Assembly (NCBI RefSeq): GCF_001908105.1
Contig: NZ_MKGQ01000010.1
Coordinates: 44,736-108,735 of the forward strand
Direction of reading: 5' to 3'
Source: Xenorhabdus eapokensis
GTDB lineage: Bacteria > Pseudomonadota > Gammaproteobacteria > Enterobacterales > Enterobacteriaceae
Length of the DNA stretch: 64,000 nt
The notes under the pieces were generated by a model. It searched no databases, had not been told where the DNA came from, and saw only the letters and a list, made by a program, of their open reading frames with translations. Positions 19,851 through 29,353 of this stretch are shown in pieces. The stretch's first letter is position 1. The number at the start of each line of letters is the position of its first letter. Both the position numbers and the translations under genes were made by a program.

Positions 19851-21494
19851 ATGATAAACACAACAAAGAAAAAACTGGCTACTGGCATTACGGTAGCACT
19901 AGGCATGATAATCGGAGGGCAGGCCTTTGCAGCGCAAGTGCCTGCTGGCGTGCAACTTGCAGATGCTGCAAAACAGGTGCTGGTTCGCAACAATGGCTCG
20001 GAACCCCAATCATTGGATCCACATAAAATCGAAGGCGTACCGGAATCTAACATCGCCCGTGATTTGTTTGAAACTCTGGTGATCAATGATCCTGATGGTA
20101 AAATTATACCGGGAGTTGCAGAAAGTTGGGAAAATAAGGATTTCAAAGTTTGGACATTCCATCTGCGTAAAGATGCAAAATGGTCAAATGGTGACCCTGT
20201 CACTGCGCAGGATTTTGTCTATAGCTGGCGCCGTATATCAGATCCAAATACCGCGTCCCCCTATGCAAGTTTTCTTCAATATGCCCATATTCTTAATGTC
20301 GACGATGTCATCAAAGGTAAACAGAAACCGGAAGCACTGGGCGTTAAGGCATTAGATGACCATACATTGCAATTAACACTTAGTGAAGCAGTTCCTTATC
20401 TAGTCAGATTATTTGTTCACCCGACAACATCTCCCGTCCATCGAGTAACAATTGAAAAATATGGTGAAAGATGGACACAACCACAGAATTTTGTTGGTAA
20501 TGGCGCTTATAAACTGAAAAGCTGGGTGATCAATGAACGCCTTGTTTTCGAACGCAGTCCAACGTATTGGGACGATAAAAACACAGTCATTAATCAAGTG
20601 ACTTTCTTGCCTATTTCGTCTGAAGTTACGGATGTTAATCGCTATCGCGCTGGCGAAATTGAAATGACTTATACCAACTTACCAGTCGAACTATTTCAAA
20701 AACTAAAAAAAGAAATTCCCGAACAGTTGCGTGTAAACCCATATTTATGTACTTATTATTATGAAATAAATAACCAGAAACCACCATTTGATGATCCCCG
20801 TGTGCGCACTGCACTGAAATTAGGTATGGATCGCGATATCATAACTTATAAGGTCAAGAATCAGGGAGACTCACCTGCCTATGGTTATACTCCCCCCTTT
20901 ATTGCTGACTTCAAAGATGAGAAACCAGACTGGTATGCTAAGTTGAATCAGCAGCAGCGTAATGAAAAAGCGAAAAAACTCTTGGCAGAAGCTGGTTTTA
21001 CCAAAGATCATCCTCTGAAAATTAATCTTTTGTATAACACTTCTGATCTACATAAAAAATTAGCCATTGCCGCGGCATCCATTTGGAAAAAGAATATTGG
21101 TGTTGAGGTTTCCCTCGAAAACCAAGAATGGAAAACTTTTCTTGATTCCCGCCATCAGGGTAATTACGACATTGCCCGTGCAGGGTGGTGTGCGGATTAC
21201 AACGAAGCGTCCTCTTTCCTGAACTCTATGTTATCTAACAGCAGCAATAACACCGCTCACTATAAGAGCAAAGAATTTGATGCCTTGATGAAACAATCGC
21301 TGCAAGTCAAAACAGATGAAGAACGTGCGGAGGTCTATGCCAAGGCAAATGCTGTATTGGACAAAGACTCTGCGATAGTTCCTCTTTTTTACTATGCGAG
21401 TACCCGTTTAGTGAAACCTTATGTAGGTGGTTATACCGGTAAAGATCCATTGGAAAACCTGCATACTAAAGATCTGTACATAATAAAACATTAG
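19851..21494 (+). CDS. oppA: Periplasmic oligopeptide-binding protein OppA, second copy
   Basis: 547-aa paralogue of the preceding gene, aligned with it end to end (QSLDPHKIEGVPESNIARDL, FVYSWRRISDPNTASPY, AGWCADYNEASSFLNSMLS). The start at 19851 follows GGAGAGAATAAG and gives a clear signal peptide ending AFA near residue 27; an earlier in-frame ATG lacks this logic. The duplicates differ throughout, so the duplication is old and may give two peptide specificities for one permease. Downstream is a hairpin that could lower oppBCDF expression relative to oppA. Confidence 0.95.
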   Translation: MINTTKKKLATGITVALGMIIGGQAFAAQVPAGVQLADAAKQVLVRNNGSEPQSLDPHKIEGVPESNIARDLFETLVINDPDGKIIPGVAESWENKDFKVWTFHLRKDAKWSNGDPVTAQDFVYSWRRISDPNTASPYASFLQYAHILNVDDVIKGKQKPEALGVKALDDHTLQLTLSEAVPYLVRLFVHPTTSPVHRVTIEKYGERWTQPQNFVGNGAYKLKSWVINERLVFERSPTYWDDKNTVINQVTFLPISSEVTDVNRYRAGEIEMTYTNLPVELFQKLKKEIPEQLRVNPYLCTYYYEINNQKPPFDDPRVRTALKLGMDRDIITYKVKNQGDSPAYGYTPPFIADFKDEKPDWYAKLNQQQRNEKAKKLLAEAGFTKDHPLKINLLYNTSDLHKKLAIAAASIWKKNIGVEVSLENQEWKTFLDSRHQGNYDIARAGWCADYNEASSFLNSMLSNSSNNTAHYKSKEFDALMKQSLQVKTDEERAEVYAKANAVLDKDSAIVPLFYYASTRLVKPYVGGYTGKDPLENLHTKDLYIIKH

Positions 21495-21499
21495 GAATT

Positions 21500-21527
21500 A
21501 GCAGGTGATCTAGTAGGGTCACCTGCT
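21500..21527 (+). terminator. Intercistronic hairpin between oppA and oppB
   Basis: AGCAGGTGA and TCACCTGCT form a 9-bp stem with a 10-nt loop, 5 bp after the second oppA stop, with only a weak T-run. Such partial terminators often let abundant binding protein be made with less permease. Confidence 0.6.
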
Positions 21528-21575
21528 TGTTAAATAATTAAAAGCCACGGTTTGGCTAAACAGTAGGAACGGGCA

Positions 21576-22496
21576 ATGTTAAAATTTATTTTACGTCGCT
21601 GCTTAGAGGCGATCCCGACTCTTTTTATACTTATTACTATTTCGTTTTTTATGATGCGGCTTGCTCCGGGTAGCCCATTTACAGGGGAGAGGAAGCTACC
21701 GCCAGAGGTTATGGCAAATATTGAAGCGAAATATCATCTAAATGATCCTATCTATAAACAATATTTCAATTACTTAATCCAGCTTTCCAAAGGGGATTTT
21801 GGTCCTTCATTCAAATATAAAGACTACAGTGTCAATGATCTGGTTGCAGAAGCGCTACCTGTTTCTGCTAAATTGGGCTTTGCTGCTTTTATTATGGCAG
21901 TCATATTTGGGGTCAGTGCAGGCGTTATTGCAGCATTGAATCAGAATACCAAATGGGATTATACGGTGATGGGGTTTGCCATGACAGGGGTTGTGATCCC
22001 CAGTTTCGTGGTCGCTCCTTTATTAGTGTTGATATTTGCCATCACATTAAAATGGTTGCCGGGAGGAGGCTGGAATGGTGGAGCACCTAAATATATGCTC
22101 TTGCCAATGGTTGCACTTTCCCTCTCTTATATTGCCAGTATATCCCGTATTACCCGCGGTTCCATGATAGAAGTCTTGCATTCCAATTTTATTCGTACGG
22201 CACGAGCCAAGGGTTTGCCATTGCGAAAGATTATTTTCCGTCATGCGTTAAAACCTGCCTTATTACCCGTTATCTCTTACCTAGGACCTGCGTTCGTAGG
22301 CATCATTACGGGTTCAATGGTTATCGAAACTATTTTCGGTTTACCTGGCTTAGGACAATTGTTTGTCAATGGCGCATTAAACCGTGATTACTCACTGGTA
22401 CTCAGTTTGACCATTCTAGTGGGGAGTTTGACCATTATGTTTAATGCCATCGTTGATGTGCTGTATGCCGTCATCGATCCGAAAATTCGTTATTAA
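21576..22496 (+). CDS. oppB: Oligopeptide ABC transporter permease OppB
   Basis: Inner-membrane permease subunit, 306 aa as in E. coli. It has an N-terminal transmembrane helix (TLFILITISFFMMRLAPGSP) and further membrane segments. The EAA cytoplasmic loop that docks on the ATPases is RTARAKGLPLRKIIFRHALK near residue 210. It forms the translocation pore with OppC. The genes oppB to oppF are tightly spaced on one strand. Confidence 0.96.
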   Translation: MLKFILRRCLEAIPTLFILITISFFMMRLAPGSPFTGERKLPPEVMANIEAKYHLNDPIYKQYFNYLIQLSKGDFGPSFKYKDYSVNDLVAEALPVSAKLGFAAFIMAVIFGVSAGVIAALNQNTKWDYTVMGFAMTGVVIPSFVVAPLLVLIFAITLKWLPGGGWNGGAPKYMLLPMVALSLSYIASISRITRGSMIEVLHSNFIRTARAKGLPLRKIIFRHALKPALLPVISYLGPAFVGIITGSMVIETIFGLPGLGQLFVNGALNRDYSLVLSLTILVGSLTIMFNAIVDVLYAVIDPKIRY

Positions 22497-22510
22497 AACT
22501 GGAGCACGCA

Positions 22511-23419
22511 ATGTTACTGAATAAAAAAAATAGCGAAGCTCTGGAAAACTTTTCTGAGCAACTGGAAATTGAAGGCCGCAGTTTGTGGCAGGATGCACGT
22601 CGCCGTTTTATGCATAATAAAGCGGCGATTACGAGTTTATGTATTCTATTACTGATCACATTATTTGTGATCTTAGCCCCGATGTTGTCCCAATTTGCTT
22701 ACGATGATACAGATTGGAATATGATGACAATGCCGCCTGATTTTGAATCCAAACACTATCTTGGCACCGATTCATCAGGGCGTGACCTGCTGGTACGTGT
22801 TGCCATTGGAGGACGTATTTCATTGATGGTTGGGATTGCCGCAGCTTTAATTGCCGTGTTATTTGGTACTTTGTATGGTGCGATGTCAGGCTATCTTGGT
22901 GGCAAAACTGACATGGTTATGATGCGTTTGTTGGAAATTCTCAACTCTTTCCCATTCATGTTCTTCGTTATCCTTCTGGTTACTTTCTTTGGTCAAAACA
23001 TCCTGTTGATTTTCGTTGCAATTGGCATGGTGTCGTGGTTGGACATGGCACGTATCGTCCGTGGTCAGACATTGAGTTTAAAACGCAAGGAATTCATCGA
23101 AGCAGCGTTGGTTTGTGGGGTTTCTACCCGTAATATCGTTTTGCGCCATATCGTACCAAACGTATTGGGTGTTGTGGTGGTTTATGCCTCATTACTTGTA
23201 CCTAGCATGATCTTGTTTGAATCCTTCTTAAGCTTCCTTGGTTTGGGAACTCAGGAACCTCTCAGTAGTTGGGGCGCTTTATTAAGTGATGGTGCTAACT
23301 CAATGGAAGTAGCTCCGTGGTTGTTGTTATTTCCGGCGGGCTTTCTGGTAATGACCCTGTTTTGTTTTAACTTTATTGGTGACGGCCTGCGAGATGCCCT
23401 CGACCCGAAAGACCGTTAA
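22511..23419 (+). CDS. oppC: Oligopeptide ABC transporter permease OppC
   Basis: Second pore subunit, 302 aa. A cytoplasmic N-terminus leads into a first membrane helix near residues 40-60, then the segment HYLGTDSSGRDLLVRVAIGG typical of OppC/DppC, and the EAA loop IEAALVCGVSTRNIVLRHIV near residue 195. It starts 15 bp after oppB behind GGAGCACGC. Confidence 0.96.
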   Translation: MLLNKKNSEALENFSEQLEIEGRSLWQDARRRFMHNKAAITSLCILLLITLFVILAPMLSQFAYDDTDWNMMTMPPDFESKHYLGTDSSGRDLLVRVAIGGRISLMVGIAAALIAVLFGTLYGAMSGYLGGKTDMVMMRLLEILNSFPFMFFVILLVTFFGQNILLIFVAIGMVSWLDMARIVRGQTLSLKRKEFIEAALVCGVSTRNIVLRHIVPNVLGVVVVYASLLVPSMILFESFLSFLGLGTQEPLSSWGALLSDGANSMEVAPWLLLFPAGFLVMTLFCFNFIGDGLRDALDPKDR

Positions 23420-23428
23420 GGAGAGCCT

Positions 23429-24427
23429 ATGAATAGCGTAGAAACTTCGAAAAATGCTGAATCACTCTTATCGGTAAGAGACCTAAATGTCGTATTCAGC
23501 ACTCCTGACGGCAATGTGACTGCCGTAAATAAATTGAATTTTGACTTACAAGCCGGAGAAACACTGGGCATTGTGGGAGAATCTGGCTCTGGCAAATCGC
23601 AGACGGCATTTGCATTAATGGGGTTATTGGCTAGCAATGGCTCTGTCAGTGGTTCTGCTAATTTCAATGGGCGAGAGATCCTCAACCTGAAAGAAAAAGA
23701 GCTAAACCGGATGCGGGCAGAAGAGATCTCAATGATATTTCAAGATCCCATGACTTCGCTTAACCCTTATATGCGAGTGGGTGATCAATTAACTGAAGTA
23801 TTAATGCTGCACAAGCGTATGAGTAAAAGCGAGGCTTTTGAGGAATCCATTCGTATGCTGGATGCCGTCAAGATGCCAGAGGCTCGTAAGCGTATGAAAA
23901 TGTACCCTCATGAATTTTCTGGTGGTATGCGTCAACGGGTCATGATTGCGATGGCGTTATTGTGTCAGCCTAAATTGTTGATTGCCGATGAACCGACAAC
24001 GGCATTGGACGTCACTGTTCAGGCGCAGATCATGACGTTGCTTAACGAACTAAAAAAAGAGTTTAACACTGCCATCATTATGATTACCCATGATTTGGGC
24101 GTGGTTGCTGGCATTTGTGACAAAGTATTAGTGATGTATGCAGGGAGAACGATGGAATATGGTACGGCGCGTGACGTATTTTATCAGCCTACCCACCCAT
24201 ATTCTATCGGGTTATTGAATGCAGTTCCCCGTCTGGATGGTGATGAGGAGTCATTGGAAACGATTCAAGGTAATCCTCCTAACTTATTGCGTTTGCCAAA
24301 AGGATGCCCATTCCGGCCACGTTGTCAATTTGCTTCTGAGCGTTGTGCTCGTGAAGATCCACAGTTAGAGAAATTTGGTTTTGGGCGCTTGCGTGCCTGC
24401 TTTAAACGCCAGGAGGAATTAGTATGA
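23429..24427 (+). CDS. oppD: Oligopeptide ABC transporter ATPase OppD
   Basis: One of the two ATPases energising peptide import, 332 aa. Walker [14 protein letters not shown] near residue 52, signature [15 protein letters not shown], Walker [14 protein letters not shown]-loop MITHDLGVV. The C-terminal oligopeptide-transporter extension contains Cys residues in [19 protein letters not shown], which in relatives can hold an Fe-S cluster. Its TGA overlaps the oppF ATG by four bases (ATGA), indicating translational coupling. Confidence 0.97.
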   Translation: MNSVETSKNAESLLSVRDLNVVFSTPDGNVTAVNKLNFDLQAGETLGIVGESGSGKSQTAFALMGLLASNGSVSGSANFNGREILNLKEKELNRMRAEEISMIFQDPMTSLNPYMRVGDQLTEVLMLHKRMSKSEAFEESIRMLDAVKMPEARKRMKMYPHEFSGGMRQRVMIAMALLCQPKLLIADEPTTALDVTVQAQIMTLLNELKKEFNTAIIMITHDLGVVAGICDKVLVMYAGRTMEYGTARDVFYQPTHPYSIGLLNAVPRLDGDEESLETIQGNPPNLLRLPKGCPFRPRCQFASERCAREDPQLEKFGFGRLRACFKRQEELV

Positions 24428-25425
24428 GCGCCATAACTGAAAAACGTGTCTTATTGGAAGTTGACGATCTCAAAGTTTATTTTGATATTAAAGATGGGAA
24501 ACAGTGGTTCTGGCAGCCGGCAAAAACCTTAAAAGCGGTTGATGGTGTGACCTTAAGGTTATATGAAGGCGAAACACTGGGCGTGGTGGGAGAATCTGGC
24601 TGCGGAAAATCAACCCTTGCCAGAGCTGTTATTGGCTTGGTGAAAGCGTCTGGCGGTGCCGTCACCTGGCTTGGTCAAAATTTGCTGGATATGAATGACA
24701 GGCAGTGGCGGGATATTCGCAATGATATCCAGATGATTTTCCAGGATCCTTTGGCATCGCTGAATCCGCGTATGACGATTGGTGATATTATTGCGGAGCC
24801 ATTGAGAACGTATCATCCCAAAATGAAAGACGGGGAAGTAAAAGAAAAAGTGCAAAAGATGATGATGCGGGTAGGGTTATTGCCTAACCTGATAAACCGT
24901 TATCCTCACGAATTCTCTGGAGGCCAGTGCCAGCGTATTGGCATTGCCCGTGCTTTGATTCTGGAACCGAAATTAGTTATTTGTGATGAGCCGGTTTCAG
25001 CACTGGATGTTTCCATTCAGGCTCAGGTCGTTAACTTGTTGCAGGAATTACAGCGGGAGATGGGACTTTCCCTGATATTTATTGCTCATGACTTATCAAT
25101 AGTGAAACATATATCAGACCGCGTATTGGTGATGTATTTAGGCAATGCAGTAGAATTAGGCACTTATGATGAGGTTTACCATAATCCATTGCATCCATAT
25201 ACGAGGGCACTTATGTCGGCGGTGCCGATCCCTGATCCCGATAAAGAGCGTAATAAACATATTGAGTTGCTGGAGGGAGAACTGCCTTCACCGATTAATC
25301 CCCCGTCTGGATGTGTATTTCGTACTCGTTGCCCAATGGCCGATGCTGAATGTGCTAAGACTCGGCCGTTGCTTGAGGGTAGCTTTAAACATGCGGTGTC
25401 ATGTCTCAAGGTTGATCCACTCTAA
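24424..25425 (+). CDS. oppF: Oligopeptide ABC transporter ATPase OppF
   Basis: Partner ATPase of OppD, 333 aa. Walker [14 protein letters not shown], signature [15 protein letters not shown], Walker [14 protein letters not shown]-loop [10 protein letters not shown]. The C-terminal extension has [20 protein letters not shown], the same Cys pattern as in OppD. Last gene of the opp operon; a strong terminator follows. Confidence 0.97.
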   Translation: MSAITEKRVLLEVDDLKVYFDIKDGKQWFWQPAKTLKAVDGVTLRLYEGETLGVVGESGCGKSTLARAVIGLVKASGGAVTWLGQNLLDMNDRQWRDIRNDIQMIFQDPLASLNPRMTIGDIIAEPLRTYHPKMKDGEVKEKVQKMMMRVGLLPNLINRYPHEFSGGQCQRIGIARALILEPKLVICDEPVSALDVSIQAQVVNLLQELQREMGLSLIFIAHDLSIVKHISDRVLVMYLGNAVELGTYDEVYHNPLHPYTRALMSAVPIPDPDKERNKHIELLEGELPSPINPPSGCVFRTRCPMADAECAKTRPLLEGSFKHAVSCLKVDPL

Positions 25426-25470
25426 TTAATGGTGTTCATCCATGTGACACTGTCACATATTTACACTCAA

Positions 25471-25495
25471 TGCCCTCACAATAAGGGCATTTTTA
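25471..25495 (+). terminator. Terminator of the opp operon
   Basis: TGCCCT and AGGGCA form a short G/C-rich stem around CACAATA, followed by TTTTTAT, 46 bp after oppF. Confidence 0.8.
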
Positions 25496-25527
25496 TATCG
25501 GTCAGGGAGATAGATTGGAAAGGGGCG

Positions 25528-25857
25528 CTATTTCTTCCACAGGATATGGCAGATGGGGTGAGATTTTTCCCGGCAAAACAAGACGCGGGCAAAGATATCA
25601 TCAATTTCGGCATCATCTGATTCAGCCAAGCCAATAATGACTTCTGAAAAAAAGTCTGGGTCCAAATCAAAATCAACATGTTCAAGCCAGACTCCTGAAG
25701 GTTCTACTAATTCAACACCGCCCCGTTCTTCAAATTGCAAATTAAACAATAGGCTGTCAGCCGGATCGAGATTAGAAAGCGCTTGTTCCAAAAAGATATC
25801 ATAAGCTTTTTCAAGCGCTTCATCTTCACTCATGCGGTTATTTAAGTCTAATTGCAT
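25528..25857 (-). CDS. yciU: DUF440 dsDNA-mimic protein YciU
   Basis: Small, very acidic protein of the YciU/HI1450 family, proposed to imitate DNA by its surface charge. From the ATG at 25857 (MQLDLNNRM) it is 109 aa, exactly the E. coli length. Upstream in-frame starts at 25881 (ATG) and 25905 (GTG) exist and none has a strong ribosome site, so the start is uncertain. Conserved segments are [19 protein letters not shown] and [11 protein letters not shown]. It lies between opp and cls as in E. coli. Confidence 0.9.
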   Translation of the reverse strand: MQLDLNNRMSEDEALEKAYDIFLEQALSNLDPADSLLFNLQFEERGGVELVEPSGVWLEHVDFDLDPDFFSEVIIGLAESDDAEIDDIFARVLFCREKSHPICHILWKK

Positions 25858-26007
25858 AGAATGTGTTGGTTGATTTTCCATGATGCAAGATCCGAGATTA
25901 ATCACAAGATGAAATTAAAACATGTTCTGTATTGAATGAATACTTTTATTCATGATGAAACGATTCGTATTGAGAAAATGACTGGTCACTCTGTTTCCTA
26001 TCCTGAA

Positions 26008-27468
26008 TTATAAAAGAGGGCTGAAAAAGTAACAGACCCGTTCAAGGATACGATGCCACACAGGACGTTTTTCCCATTTATTGTTTTCAAGCAATGTTGA
26101 ACGCATAATATAGTCTTGTTGAACCAGTGTTAAATCATTACCAAAGTGTTCATCATCAATGACCACTGTAATTTCAAAATTCAGCCACAAACTGCGCATA
26201 TCTAAATTGACCGAACCAACCATACTGAGCTGCCCATCGACTAAAACACTCTTGGTGTGTAACAAACCATCTTCAAATTGATAAATTTTCACACCGGCTT
26301 CCAGCAATTCCGAAAAAAACGCACGGCTGGCCCAACGAACAAGAAATGAGTTATTTTGTCTTGGCACGATGATGCTGACATCAACACCACGCATAGCCGC
26401 AGTGCAAATCGCATGCATTAAATCATCGCTGGGAACAAAATATGGGGTAGTAAGAATAAGTTGTTTGCGGGTAGCAAAAATGGCAGTCATCAAGGATTGT
26501 TGGATCAATTCATCAGGGAATCCTGGCCCGGAAGCAATAACTTGAGCTATATGACCACTGGTTTGTTCAAAAGGCATGGTGACACCGTCAGGCGGAGGAG
26601 GGAGATGGCGCTGTCCTGTTTCCATTTCCCAGTCAAAAGCGTAAATGATCCCCAGTGTTGTCGTAACAGGGCCTTCCATTCTCACCATGATATCGACCCA
26701 TTGACCGACTCCAGCATCTTGTTTAAAAAAACGAGGGTCAACCATATTCATGCTGCCGGTGTATGAAATATGATTATCGATCAGAATAATTTTTCTATGC
26801 TGGCGTAAGTCCATGCGACGCAAGAATAAACGGAAAATATTAACTTTTAACGATTCGACAAATTCAATACCAGCCTTTCGCATAATATCAGGATAAGGGC
26901 TGCGGAAAAATTGCCAGCTTCCTGCCGAATCCACCATGATTCGACATTTAACACCGCGTTTGGCAGCTTGCATCAGGGCATCTGTGACCTGATCAACGAG
27001 CCCTCCGGATTGCCATATATAGAACACCATTTCGATATTATATTTGGCGTTTTCAATATCCTGAACAATCGCTTTTAGTGAGTTATCATAAGATGTCATG
27101 AGTTGCATTTTATTGCCTTTGACACCTTTGATTTTTTGTCTATGCTCACACAGTTGAAACAGCGGAGTAGCAACTTCACTGTTTTCATCGGCAAAAATTT
27201 GAGGGGAATTTCTTAACTCGGCTAACCATTTGGCGACAGAGGAACGCATTTGTCTGGCTTGCTCAACCCTGCGTTTACCAAGATGCAATTCACCGAATGA
27301 TAAATAAGCAACGATGCCGACTAAAGGAAGAATGTAAATGATGAGTAACCACGTCATTGCTGATGTCACAGGACGACGTTTCATCAAAACTCGAATAGTG
27401 ATACCGGCAATAACCAGCCAGTAGAAGAAAATCGCCAGCCAGCTCAGTACAGAGTAGAAAGTTGTCAT
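26008..27468 (-). CDS. cls: Cardiolipin synthase A
   Basis: Inner-membrane phospholipase D-family enzyme that joins two phosphatidylglycerols to cardiolipin plus glycerol. 486 aa from ATG at 27468, the E. coli ClsA length; another ATG three codons upstream is in frame. Two N-terminal transmembrane helices (about residues 5-27 and 38-58) are followed by two HKD motifs: [18 protein letters not shown] near residue 224 and [18 protein letters not shown] near residue 404. Confidence 0.97.
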   Translation of the reverse strand: MTTFYSVLSWLAIFFYWLVIAGITIRVLMKRRPVTSAMTWLLIIYILPLVGIVAYLSFGELHLGKRRVEQARQMRSSVAKWLAELRNSPQIFADENSEVATPLFQLCEHRQKIKGVKGNKMQLMTSYDNSLKAIVQDIENAKYNIEMVFYIWQSGGLVDQVTDALMQAAKRGVKCRIMVDSAGSWQFFRSPYPDIMRKAGIEFVESLKVNIFRLFLRRMDLRQHRKIILIDNHISYTGSMNMVDPRFFKQDAGVGQWVDIMVRMEGPVTTTLGIIYAFDWEMETGQRHLPPPPDGVTMPFEQTSGHIAQVIASGPGFPDELIQQSLMTAIFATRKQLILTTPYFVPSDDLMHAICTAAMRGVDVSIIVPRQNNSFLVRWASRAFFSELLEAGVKIYQFEDGLLHTKSVLVDGQLSMVGSVNLDMRSLWLNFEITVVIDDEHFGNDLTLVQQDYIMRSTLLENNKWEKRPVWHRILERVCYFFSPLL

Positions 27469-27844
27469 ACGTGGCAATCAATCCTATTTATTTAGGTATT
27501 TTATGTGGTCATTACCGCAAGTTTTTAGAAATTTGGGCAAACCATCAACATAATATCATTAATTGAACAGAGAGCAATTTTAGCAAAAAAGCGATAATTA
27601 GATAAATACCATTACTATTTAGCTACTTATAACGACTACTTTGACTTCATGAAATGCATGCAATATGTGCAATTTGATACGAATAAATTATGAATGGCTG
27701 ATCATGGTTATTAATCTGATTATTTAGAACAATTTACCATTATGCCAGAACCATGAAGTAGATTGGTGATTGGTTGACATCGCGAATGGTGAGGATTAAG
27801 AATAATGGTTATTCATTTAATGAGAGAGCTATCCTGGAATATTT
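27469..27844. other. cls-yciY intergenic region
   Basis: 376 bp between divergent cls and yciY. E. coli has kch and yciI between cls and tonB; neither is present. No structure stands out. Confidence 0.5.
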
Positions 27845-28024
27845 ATGAAACACAGTAGAAGAGAAGTCGGGCGGTGGAGAATGCTCCGCCAAAGTATCTG
27901 TCGTCGCCGTCGTTGGTTAGAAGGGCAGTCACGTCGTAATTTACGAATATATGCATTGCGTAAGGCAGATGCCTATAAGCGCCGCAGATCGATTCTATTT
28001 ATCCAAAACATAGAGTGGATTTAA
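27845..28024 (+). CDS. yciY: Small basic protein YciY
   Basis: A 59-codon protein, very rich in Arg, matching E. coli YciY through its length: KHSRREVGRWRMLRQ corresponds to KRSRTEVGRWRMQRQ, and RRWLEGQSRRNLRIYALRK to its centre. Function unknown. CCTGGAAT is a modest ribosome site before the ATG. It lies in the cls-tonB interval as in E. coli. Confidence 0.9.
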   Translation: MKHSRREVGRWRMLRQSICRRRRWLEGQSRRNLRIYALRKADAYKRRRSILFIQNIEWI

Positions 28025-28042
28025 TTTTAATCCCTTAAATTG

Positions 28043-28150
28043 ATGGATAGATCCGTGGCAAACCCGTTCACAGTGGTTGGTAACAGCGCTGTTTTGGATG
28101 GTAGTTCAAAATATGCTGTAACGAACACCGCGGCCACAGATACAAGTTAA
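28043..28150 (+). CDS. Possible short peptide upstream of tonB
   Basis: A 35-codon frame ending at TAA 28148-28150. A GTG at 28055 behind GGATAGATCC would give a peptide starting MANPFTVVGNSAVLDGSSKY. It ends 26 bp before the candidate Fur box of tonB. No homologue is recognised. It may be a chance frame. Confidence 0.2.
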   Translation: MDRSVANPFTVVGNSAVLDGSSKYAVTNTAATDTS

Positions 28151-28175
28151 AGATAGATGTTTTTGAATCTTTATT

Positions 28176-28194
28176 GAATATGATAGTCATTTGC
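28176..28194. promoter_or_regulatory. Candidate Fur box upstream of tonB
   Basis: GAATATGATAGTCATTTGC matches 14 of 19 positions of the Fur consensus and lies 35 bp before the tonB ATG. Iron-dependent repression of tonB by Fur is established in enterobacteria. Confidence 0.6.
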
Positions 28195-28228
28195 ATTTAA
28201 ACTAATACCTATCTGAAAACTGACTATC

Positions 28229-28912
28229 ATGCTGTTAAGCAAGAATTCTCTTATGCGTTGGATACATTGGCCGATACTATTTTCCATTTGTTTACATATT
28301 TCTATTGCTGCGGCACTCTTCCATGCCATTAAACCAGGAAAACAGGCAGAAGTTACACTTATGTCTGTTGCCATGATCCAGTTGGCTGCTGAAGAGGCAC
28401 CTGTTTCTAAACCTGCCGTGCCTGAATCACTTCCTGAGCCTGAACCTATTGCAGAAATTGCTCTGCCTAAGCCTAAACCTGAAAAGAGAAAAATTGTCAA
28501 AAAAGAAGTTAAGCCAAAAGAGAAGAAGACAGAAAAAGCTTCAGAACAACCGCTGAAACCTATTTCTGATCAGGAGCCTCAGACGGCAAAAAATTTGGAT
28601 GATCAAAAACCTGAACATCATACTATTAGTGAAAAAGTTGGGTTACAAGGCGGACCAAAGGCATTGAATAGGCCAGATCCCGCTTACCCATCCAGAGCAC
28701 AACAGTTGGGGACTGAGGGAACGGTAAAGGTAAAATTTGATATTGACGAAAACGGTCGAGTTAAGAATATTGAAATTATTTCTGCTAATCCGAAAAATGT
28801 CTTTGAACGTGAAGTAAAAAAAGCGATGAGAAAATGGCGTTATGAAAAAATTCCTGCTACCGGACATATAACGACTATCGAGTTTAAAACGACGGGTATT
28901 TCACAATCCTAA
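28229..28912 (+). CDS. tonB: TonB energy-transducing protein
   Basis: Couples the proton gradient through ExbB/ExbD to outer-membrane siderophore and cobalamin receptors. 227 aa. It has an N-terminal membrane helix (about residues 13-33, containing the conserved SICLH His), a Pro/Lys/Glu-rich periplasmic spacer with repeated PEPEP and KPKPE (about residues 58-130), and a C-terminal domain with ALNRPDPAYPSRAQQLGTEG and a final KWRYEK segment. A second in-frame ATG at 28253 is an alternative start. A candidate Fur box precedes it. Confidence 0.95.
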   Translation: MLLSKNSLMRWIHWPILFSICLHISIAAALFHAIKPGKQAEVTLMSVAMIQLAAEEAPVSKPAVPESLPEPEPIAEIALPKPKPEKRKIVKKEVKPKEKKTEKASEQPLKPISDQEPQTAKNLDDQKPEHHTISEKVGLQGGPKALNRPDPAYPSRAQQLGTEGTVKVKFDIDENGRVKNIEIISANPKNVFEREVKKAMRKWRYEKIPATGHITTIEFKTTGISQS

Positions 28913-29089
28913 TTTACTAAATTGACATATTCTAAAACTAGTGTGGTGAGTGATGAGAGGACGGCGCATTCCGGCCGTCCTGCTCGATGTTATTATTATA
29001 AACAGTTTGGCGGCGTGATCGTCAGATGAGGCATTTGGCATACTCTCATGCATGCCCGCCACTAGGCCAAGAAGAATGAGTTTTTTCAC
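28901..29089 (-). CDS. Uncertain small ORF antisense to the tonB 3' end
   Basis: A GTG at 29089, nine bases after GGAG, opens a 62-codon frame beginning MKKLILLGLVAGMHESMP, so a short hydrophobic N-terminus. It runs through the hairpin at 28958-28981 and into the last bases of tonB, which argues against it being a full natural gene. It may be the intact start of a decayed gene or chance. No homologue recognised. Confidence 0.22.
   Translation of the reverse strand: MKKLILLGLVAGMHESMPNASSDDHAAKLFIIITSSRTAGMRRPLITHHTSFRICQFSKLGL
28958..28981. terminator. Hairpin downstream of tonB
   Basis: AGGACGGC and GCCGTCCT form a perfect 8-bp G/C-rich stem with an 8-nt loop, 45 bp after tonB. No T-run follows, so efficiency as a terminator is uncertain. 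Confidence 0.45.
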
Positions 29090-29353
29090 TTTATTATTCT
29101 CCATATTTAACATTTACTTATCTTTAAGTAATATTGCTTTAACGATGTGCAAAAAATAAACTTATTTTTCCCTAATAACAAGCGAATAACTCTTAATAAT
29201 GAATTGCTCTTTGAAACCAAAGCAAATATTTCTTTACCCATTTCCTTGGGTAGTTAAAGGAGTAACGTATGCTACCCATTCCTATCGAGCCTATATTGCC
29301 ATCATGATTGCAATCGATACGGACATCCCTAAACTGAACGGCTCAGAACAGAA

